From: Micromonospora ureilytica
GTDB lineage: Bacteria > Actinomycetota > Actinomycetes > Mycobacteriales > Micromonosporaceae
Length of the DNA stretch: 64,000 nucleotides
Assembly (NCBI RefSeq): GCF_015751765.1
Contig: NZ_JADOTX010000001.1
Coordinates: forward strand, 1,674,001 to 1,738,000
Direction of reading: 5' to 3'
Made by a program: the position numbers and the translations under genes. Under the pieces are notes generated by a model, which was not told the origin of the DNA, ran no database searches, and saw only the letters and a program-made list of their open reading frames with translations. The first letter of the stretch is position 1. Each line of letters starts with the position of its first letter. Shown here one piece after another: positions 59,361-64,000 of the stretch.

Positions 59361-59992
59361 CGGTGAGGGGGCGGGGGCGAATGGACGGGGTCGATGTGGT
59401 GGGCCGGGTCGACGGGCGCACCGCCCGCGCCGAACGGACCCGGGCGGCCATCGTCGAGGCGCACCTCGCGCTCATCTCCGAAGGCGACCTCCGCCCGACC
59501 GGGGAACGCATCGCCGAGCGGGCCGGCATCTCGCTGCGCACCCTCTGGACCAACTTCAAGGACATGGAGACGCTCTTCGAGGCGAGCGGCGCGGAGGTGC
59601 TCCGCCAGCAGGACGCCGCCCACCGGCCGATCTCACCCGGGCTGCCGATGGCGAAGCGGGTCGACGCGTACTGCCGGCAGCGGGCTCGGCTGCTCCAGCT
59701 CATCGCACCGTCGGCGCGAGCCGCCCAGATGCGGGAGCCGGTCTCCGAGCAACTGCACCGCAACCGTCTCAAGCACATCGAGCGGGTCCGGGACGAGGTC
59801 GAGGAGCTCTTCGCCGTCGAGCTGGCCGAGGCCGGTCCGGGGCGGGAGCAGTTGCTCAACGCCCTGGTGGCGGCGAGCACGTGGCAGGCCTGGTCGATGT
59901 TGCGCTACGGGCTCGGTCTGGGCGTGGACCAGGCCCGCGCGGTGATGGCCCGGACCGTGGGCGCCCTGCTGGCCGAGGTCGCGCCCGACTGA
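59357..59992 (+). CDS. TetR family transcriptional regulator
   Basis: A 211-aa regulator. The N-terminal helix-turn-helix is RAERTRAAIVEAHLALISEGD, then RPTGERIAERAGISLRTLWTNFKDMETLFEASG (in part), with the usual W/Y-x-x-F end. The C-terminal helical domain would bind a small ligand. The ATG at 59357 overlaps the stop of a possible leader ORF; an in-frame ATG at 59381 is an alternative. Its location directly after the liv-type operon and the palindrome at that operon's promoter make it the likely repressor of it. Confidence 0.9.
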   Translation: MTVRGRGRMDGVDVVGRVDGRTARAERTRAAIVEAHLALISEGDLRPTGERIAERAGISLRTLWTNFKDMETLFEASGAEVLRQQDAAHRPISPGLPMAKRVDAYCRQRARLLQLIAPSARAAQMREPVSEQLHRNRLKHIERVRDEVEELFAVELAEAGPGREQLLNALVAASTWQAWSMLRYGLGLGVDQARAVMARTVGALLAEVAPD

Positions 59993-60060
59993 GTCCGGCC
60001 GGCCCGGCCCGATATCGCCCCCTCTTTCCATTCGGTTTCCGATGGGTAACACTGGCAGAC

Positions 60061-62883
60061 ATGGTTACTGCATCAAGAGTGCAACTAACCGTACTGCGTG
60101 GCCGGGACGACGAGTGCCGGGCTGTCCGGAGCCTGCTCGACGGCATGACCAACGCCGGCGGTGCCCTACTGGTGCGCGGAGAGCCCGGATCGGGCCGGAC
60201 GGCGCTTGTCGGCTATGCCCATCGGCACGCCGAGGGCTGCGCCGTGCTCGCCGGCAGTGGCCTCGCCGAGGAGGCCGCCCTGCCGTACGCCGGCCTGCAA
60301 CGTCTGGTCGACCCCGTGCTCGACCGGGCCGCAGCCCTGCCCAACGAGCAGCGCCAGCTGCTGCGGCGAGCGCTGGCCGGGGAGAGCTGCCCGGCCGACC
60401 GGCAACTGACGCTGTCGATGGCGGTGCTCGGGCTGCTCGCCGCCGCCGCCCGGGACCGGCCGTTGCTCGCCACCATGGACGACATCGACCGAGGTGACCC
60501 GCAGACCGCCCAGGTGCTGGCGTTCGTGGCCCGCCGACTGCGGCACCTGCCGCTCGTCGTCCTGCTCACCGCCGACATCACCGCCAACCTCGACGGGATA
60601 CCGGCACACCGACTGCGCGCGCTGACCGAGCAGGAGAGCGCCGCTGTCCTCACCGACCGCCTCCGTCGGCTGACCGAGCGCGAGGGCGTCGACCGGCTCC
60701 CCGAGCGGCCCGCCGCGTCGGCCCTGACCGCGTTGGCCCTGATCGGCGGCGGCAACCCGCAGGCCCTGGTGGACCTCGCTGAGGTGCTCAGCGCGGGGCA
60801 GTGGCGGGGGGAGGAGTCGCTGCCCGCCGCGCCACCGGCGGATGGAGCGCTGGGTCGCGCGTACCGCGCCCGGCTGGACCGCCTGCCACCGGAGACCCGA
60901 CGGGTGCTGCTGCTCGCCGCGCTCGACGAGGACGGCGAGCCGGTCACAGTGATCCGGGCAGCCGCGGCCGCCGGCGCCGAGGTCGAGGCGCTCGCCCCGG
61001 CGGAGGTCGCCGGCCTGGTCCGCGTCGACCAACGAGGTGTCACCTTTCCACAGCCGCTGGTGCGCGCGATGATCGCGGCCAGCGCGCCGCTCGCGGAGCG
61101 CCGCGCGGCCCACCGCCTGCTCGCCGAGGTGCTGGTCGCGGACGGGCAGCGGCTCCGCCGGGCGATGCACCTCGCCGCCGCGACGGCGGGTGCCGATCCG
61201 GTGCTCGCCGCCGAGCTGGAACAGGCGGCGGTCGGCGGATCCGACGGGTGGGCCGCCGCCTCGGTGGCCCTGCGGTGGGCCGCCGAGTTGAGCGATCATC
61301 CGAAGCTGACAGCCGCCCGCCTGTTGGCCGCTGCCCGCTACGCCTGGGCCGGCGGGCAACCCGACGCGGCCCGGCTGCTGCTCGACCGCCTCCGCGCGGT
61401 CTGCGCCGACCCGACCGTCCGAGCGCGCGCCGACCTGCTCCGCGGTGAGCTGGAGCTGCGCTGCGGCGCCGCGTCGAGCGCGTCGGCCACGCTGCTGGCC
61501 GCCGCCGCGGCAGTGGACGGCACCGACCGGGCCCTGGCGTTGACCGGGTTGGTGCGGGCCGGCGAGGCGGTCTGCTTCGCTGGCGACCAGTACCGGTACG
61601 CCGAGGTCGGCCGCCGGGCGCTGGCGCTGCGGCGTCCGAACGATCCGCCGGCCCTGGAGGTCATGGGCTGCCTGATCGCCGGGGTGGCGGCGACCCTGCG
61701 GGGCGACCACGAGCGAGCCGGGCCCGCGCTGCGCCGCGCCGTGGTGCTGGGCGGGCGGCTGACCGGTTGGGCGTTGACCCCCACCGCGCTCAGCTGTGCC
61801 GCGGCGGCCGGACTGCTGGTGGCCGTGGACGGCGCGGCCCACCGGCTCGCCGAGCGCGCCGTCGAGCTGGCCCGGGAACGGGGCGAGGTGTCCATGCTGT
61901 CGCGGGCATTGGAGCTGCGGGCGGTCGCCGAGTACTGGCTGGGTCGGCACGAGACGGCGGCGGAGACCTCCCGCGACGGGCTGCGCGTCGCCCGTGCCAG
62001 CGGCCAGGTCAACTGCGCCAACGTCCATCTGGGCATGCTCGCCGTCCTCGCCGCGATCCGGGCCGACCGGGACACCAGCCTGCGGCGGATCCGCGAGATC
62101 GGCGAGTCGCCGACGCCGGGCAGCCGTCCGCACGCGCTCGCCGCGTGGGCCCTGGCGGTGCTCGATCTGGTCGACGGCCGGCACGCCGAGGCCGCCGACC
62201 GGCTGGCGTCGCTGGCCCGGCTCGGCACCGGTCGAGGTCAGGTCCTCGTGCAGGTGATGGCCACCCCGTACCTGGTGGAGGCGGCGGCGCACCTGGCGCA
62301 CCGGCCGGCGGCGACGGCCGCGCTCGCCGCATACGACAGGTGGGCCAGCAGCACCGCGAGCCCGCTGCGCCGAGCCCTCTCCGCGCGGTGCCACGCGCTG
62401 CTCGCCCCTCGGGGCGGTGCCGAGGCGGAACGGGATTTCCAGGCGGCGCTGCGCCTGCACCCGACGGAGGCCGGCACGTTCGAGCGGGCCCGCACGGAAC
62501 TGCTCTTCGGCCAGGAGCTGCGCCGCAGTCGACGCCCTCGCGACGCGCGGACGCACCTGCACCAGGCCCGCGAGATGTTCAGCCTGCTCGGGGTGGAGCG
62601 CTGGGCCGAGCAGGCCACCACGGAGCTGCGGGCGGCCGGCGAGTCCATCGGTCCGCCGGACCTACCCGCGGCGCGGCTGCTGACCGGCCAGCAACTGCGG
62701 ATCGCCGAGCTGGTCGCCGAGGGTGCCACCAACCGGGAGATCGCCGCCCGGATGTTCCTCTCCACCCGTACGGTCGACCACCACCTGCGCAACGTGTTCC
62801 ACCGGCTGGGCATCCGTTCGCGTACCGAGCTGGCCCGCGCGTTCACCGCCGAACGGCAGGTCGGTCTGGCCTCGGACCGGTGA
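60061..62883 (+). CDS. LAL-type LuxR regulator (large ATP-binding)
   Basis: A 940-aa regulator. An N-terminal AAA/STAND-type ATPase has Walker A GEPGSGRTA (residues about 40-48) and a Walker B-like LLATMDDIDRG; the middle about 450 residues are helical, TPR-like repeats; the C-terminus is a LuxR helix-turn-helix (LTGQQLRIAELVAEGATNREIAARMFLSTRTVDHH, in part). The ATG at 60061 fits the usual start of this family, VLRGRDDECRAV following ten residues later. A TAACAC element lies 8 bases upstream. LAL proteins often activate pathway clusters; here the target is unknown. Confidence 0.92.
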   Translation: MVTASRVQLTVLRGRDDECRAVRSLLDGMTNAGGALLVRGEPGSGRTALVGYAHRHAEGCAVLAGSGLAEEAALPYAGLQRLVDPVLDRAAALPNEQRQLLRRALAGESCPADRQLTLSMAVLGLLAAAARDRPLLATMDDIDRGDPQTAQVLAFVARRLRHLPLVVLLTADITANLDGIPAHRLRALTEQESAAVLTDRLRRLTEREGVDRLPERPAASALTALALIGGGNPQALVDLAEVLSAGQWRGEESLPAAPPADGALGRAYRARLDRLPPETRRVLLLAALDEDGEPVTVIRAAAAAGAEVEALAPAEVAGLVRVDQRGVTFPQPLVRAMIAASAPLAERRAAHRLLAEVLVADGQRLRRAMHLAAATAGADPVLAAELEQAAVGGSDGWAAASVALRWAAELSDHPKLTAARLLAAARYAWAGGQPDAARLLLDRLRAVCADPTVRARADLLRGELELRCGAASSASATLLAAAAAVDGTDRALALTGLVRAGEAVCFAGDQYRYAEVGRRALALRRPNDPPALEVMGCLIAGVAATLRGDHERAGPALRRAVVLGGRLTGWALTPTALSCAAAAGLLVAVDGAAHRLAERAVELARERGEVSMLSRALELRAVAEYWLGRHETAAETSRDGLRVARASGQVNCANVHLGMLAVLAAIRADRDTSLRRIREIGESPTPGSRPHALAAWALAVLDLVDGRHAEAADRLASLARLGTGRGQVLVQVMATPYLVEAAAHLAHRPAATAALAAYDRWASSTASPLRRALSARCHALLAPRGGAEAERDFQAALRLHPTEAGTFERARTELLFGQELRRSRRPRDARTHLHQAREMFSLLGVERWAEQATTELRAAGESIGPPDLPAARLLTGQQLRIAELVAEGATNREIAARMFLSTRTVDHHLRNVFHRLGIRSRTELARAFTAERQVGLASDR

Positions 62884-62903
62884 CCGTCCGGCCTGGACGC
62901 GTT

Positions 62904-62922
62904 AAACTATCACCGCTAGTTT
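62904..62922. promoter_or_regulatory. Inverted-repeat operator candidate before the acyl-CoA dehydrogenase
   Basis: AAACTA (62904-62909) and TAGTTT (62917-62922) are exact inverted repeats around seven bases, ending eight bases before the start codon. The symmetry and A/T richness stand out in this GC-rich region and suggest a TetR-type site typical of fatty-acid-degradation genes. Confidence 0.45.
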
Positions 62923-62929
62923 GAGCGTC

Positions 62930-64000
62930 ATGGACCTCACCCTCTCCGCCGAGCAGACGGCGGTCCGCCAGCTGGCCGCCGAGTTCGCCGACCGCGAGCT
63001 GCTGCCGCACGCGGCCGCCTGGGATCGCCGCGAATCGGTCGACCCCGCCATCGTCGGCACGCTCGGGGACCTGGGCTTCCTGGGACTGACCATCGCCGAG
63101 GCCGACGGCGGTTCCGGCGGCGACCACCTCGCGTACTGCCTGGTCCTGGAAGAGCTCGGCCGGGGCGACTCCGCGGTGCGCGGCATCGTCTCGGTCTCCC
63201 TCGGCCTGGTCGCCAAGTCGATCGCCGCGCACGGGAGCGCGGAACAGCGGGCCGAGTGGCTACCGAAGCTCTGCGCCGGCAGCGCGCTCGGTTGCTTCGC
63301 GCTGACCGAGCCGGACAGCGGCTCCGACGCGGCGGCACTGCGCACCCGTGCGGTCCGCGACGGCACCGACTGGTTGCTCACCGGCACGAAGACGTTCATC
63401 ACCAACGGCACCACCGCCGACGTCGCGCTGGTCTTCGCCCGCACCGGCGGCCCCGGGCACCGAGGAATCAGCGCGTTCCTGGTGCCCACCGACAGCCCGG
63501 GGCTGACCCGGCGGGAAATCCACGGCAAGTTCGGTCTGCGCGGCCAGGCCACCGGCGAGCTGGGCTTCGACGAGGTACGCGTGCCCGACACGGCCCGCCT
63601 CGGCGCCGAGGGCGCCGGGTTCCGGCTGGCCCTGGCCACCCTCGCCAAGGGCCGGATGTCGGTGGCCGCCGGGTCTGTCGGCATCGCCCAGGGCTGCCTC
63701 GACGCGGCGGTCGGCTACGCCGGGCAGCGGACCCAGTTCGGCAAGCCGATCGCCGGGCACCAGCTCGTCCAACAACTGCTCGCCGCCATCGCGGTGGACA
63801 CCGCCGCCGCCCGGCTGCTGGTGTGGCAGGTGGCCGACCTGATCGACCGCGACCAGCCGTTCGCCACCGAGGCGTCGATGGCCAAGCTCTTCGCCAGCGA
63901 GGCCGCCGTCCGCGCGGCCAACAACGCGGTCCAGGTGTTCGGTGGGTACGGCTACATCGACGAGTACCCGGTCGGCAAGTACCTGCGCGATGCCCGGGTG
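62930..64000 (+). CDS. Acyl-CoA dehydrogenase (3' end beyond window)
   Basis: The first 357 codons of an FAD-dependent acyl-CoA dehydrogenase, still open at the window end. It begins MDLTLSAEQTAVRQLAAEF; the substrate/FAD motif CFALTEPDSGSDAAALRT and the loop TKTFITNGTTADVALVFART are present, and the late segment AVQVFGGYGYIDEYPVGKYLRDARV is the typical C-terminal signature containing the region after the catalytic base. The missing part should be short (about 20-25 residues by comparison with usual lengths). It oxidises an acyl-CoA to the 2-enoyl-CoA; chain length unknown. A palindrome sits right before the start. Confidence 0.92.
   Translation, partial: MDLTLSAEQTAVRQLAAEFADRELLPHAAAWDRRESVDPAIVGTLGDLGFLGLTIAEADGGSGGDHLAYCLVLEELGRGDSAVRGIVSVSLGLVAKSIAAHGSAEQRAEWLPKLCAGSALGCFALTEPDSGSDAAALRTRAVRDGTDWLLTGTKTFITNGTTADVALVFARTGGPGHRGISAFLVPTDSPGLTRREIHGKFGLRGQATGELGFDEVRVPDTARLGAEGAGFRLALATLAKGRMSVAAGSVGIAQGCLDAAVGYAGQRTQFGKPIAGHQLVQQLLAAIAVDTAAARLLVWQVADLIDRDQPFATEASMAKLFASEAAVRAANNAVQVFGGYGYIDEYPVGKYLRDARV

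Noticed and set aside
60166..62562. 798-aa minus-strand open frame across the LAL regulator
   Set aside because: Antisense shadow; the plus-strand gene has clear Walker and LuxR motifs.

Overview
The window is very GC-rich, with closely packed genes, many overlapping start/stop codons (ATGA/GTGA), GTG and TTG starts and leaderless promoters. Together with an F420-type oxidoreductase, an actinobacterial polyester hydrolase and NarL-, FCD- and LAL-type regulators, this points to a filamentous actinomycete. Micromonosporaceae (Micromonospora-like) is my best guess, but it is an inference from gene content. I see no rRNA, tRNA, CRISPR array, transposase or integrase.

Layout. 1-9.3 kb: the end of an MFS transporter, then a translationally coupled dipeptide ABC operon ending in a gamma-glutamyltransferase-like enzyme, a GntR/FCD regulator and a divergent DUF1275 membrane protein. 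A GTATAC operator-like site occurs upstream of the operon and again between the regulator and the DUF1275 gene. 9.3-13.4 kb: a NarL-type two-component pair, two membrane proteins and a VOC protein. 13.5-16.3 kb: a less GC-rich three-gene operon (membrane/coiled-coil protein, 2H-phosphoesterase-like protein, 441-aa protein of no recognised family). This is the best candidate here for an undescribed system. 16.3-20.2 kb: a possible interspersed repeat, a secreted beta-propeller protein, an aldo/keto reductase facing a regulator remnant, and a divergent XRE regulator/methionine aminopeptidase pair.

20.4-28.8 kb: a CDP-alcohol phosphatidyltransferase, a membrane sulfatase-superfamily enzyme and an FkbM methyltransferase, probably envelope modification; then an ASCH protein, an ABC-2 exporter, a small membrane protein and a PrsW-type protease. 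28.9-35.7 kb: a formate dehydrogenase operon whose catalytic subunit has an in-frame TGA read as selenocysteine, followed by a convergent, overlapping oxalate/formate-type MFS transporter. 36-42.3 kb: a VOC protein, then a very large secreted subtilase with kelch repeats, flanked by two related winged-helix regulators without receiver domains.

42.5-49.6 kb: a PAP2 phosphatase, an OmpR-type two-component pair and a lipoprotein converge on a coupled acyltransferase, alanine racemase and D-Ala-D-Ala-type ligase operon. The first two of these look like a split VanT, so the locus resembles a D-Ser/van-type envelope module. 49.7-54 kb: an LLM oxidoreductase, a large catalase, and a secreted cutinase/PET-hydrolase homologue with its catalytic residues at the same mature positions as the Thermobifida enzyme. 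54.1-60 kb: a complete branched-chain-amino-acid-type ABC operon with a promoter/operator, then a TetR regulator preceded by a leaderless small ORF. 60-64 kb: a LAL-type LuxR regulator and the start of an acyl-CoA dehydrogenase that runs off the window.
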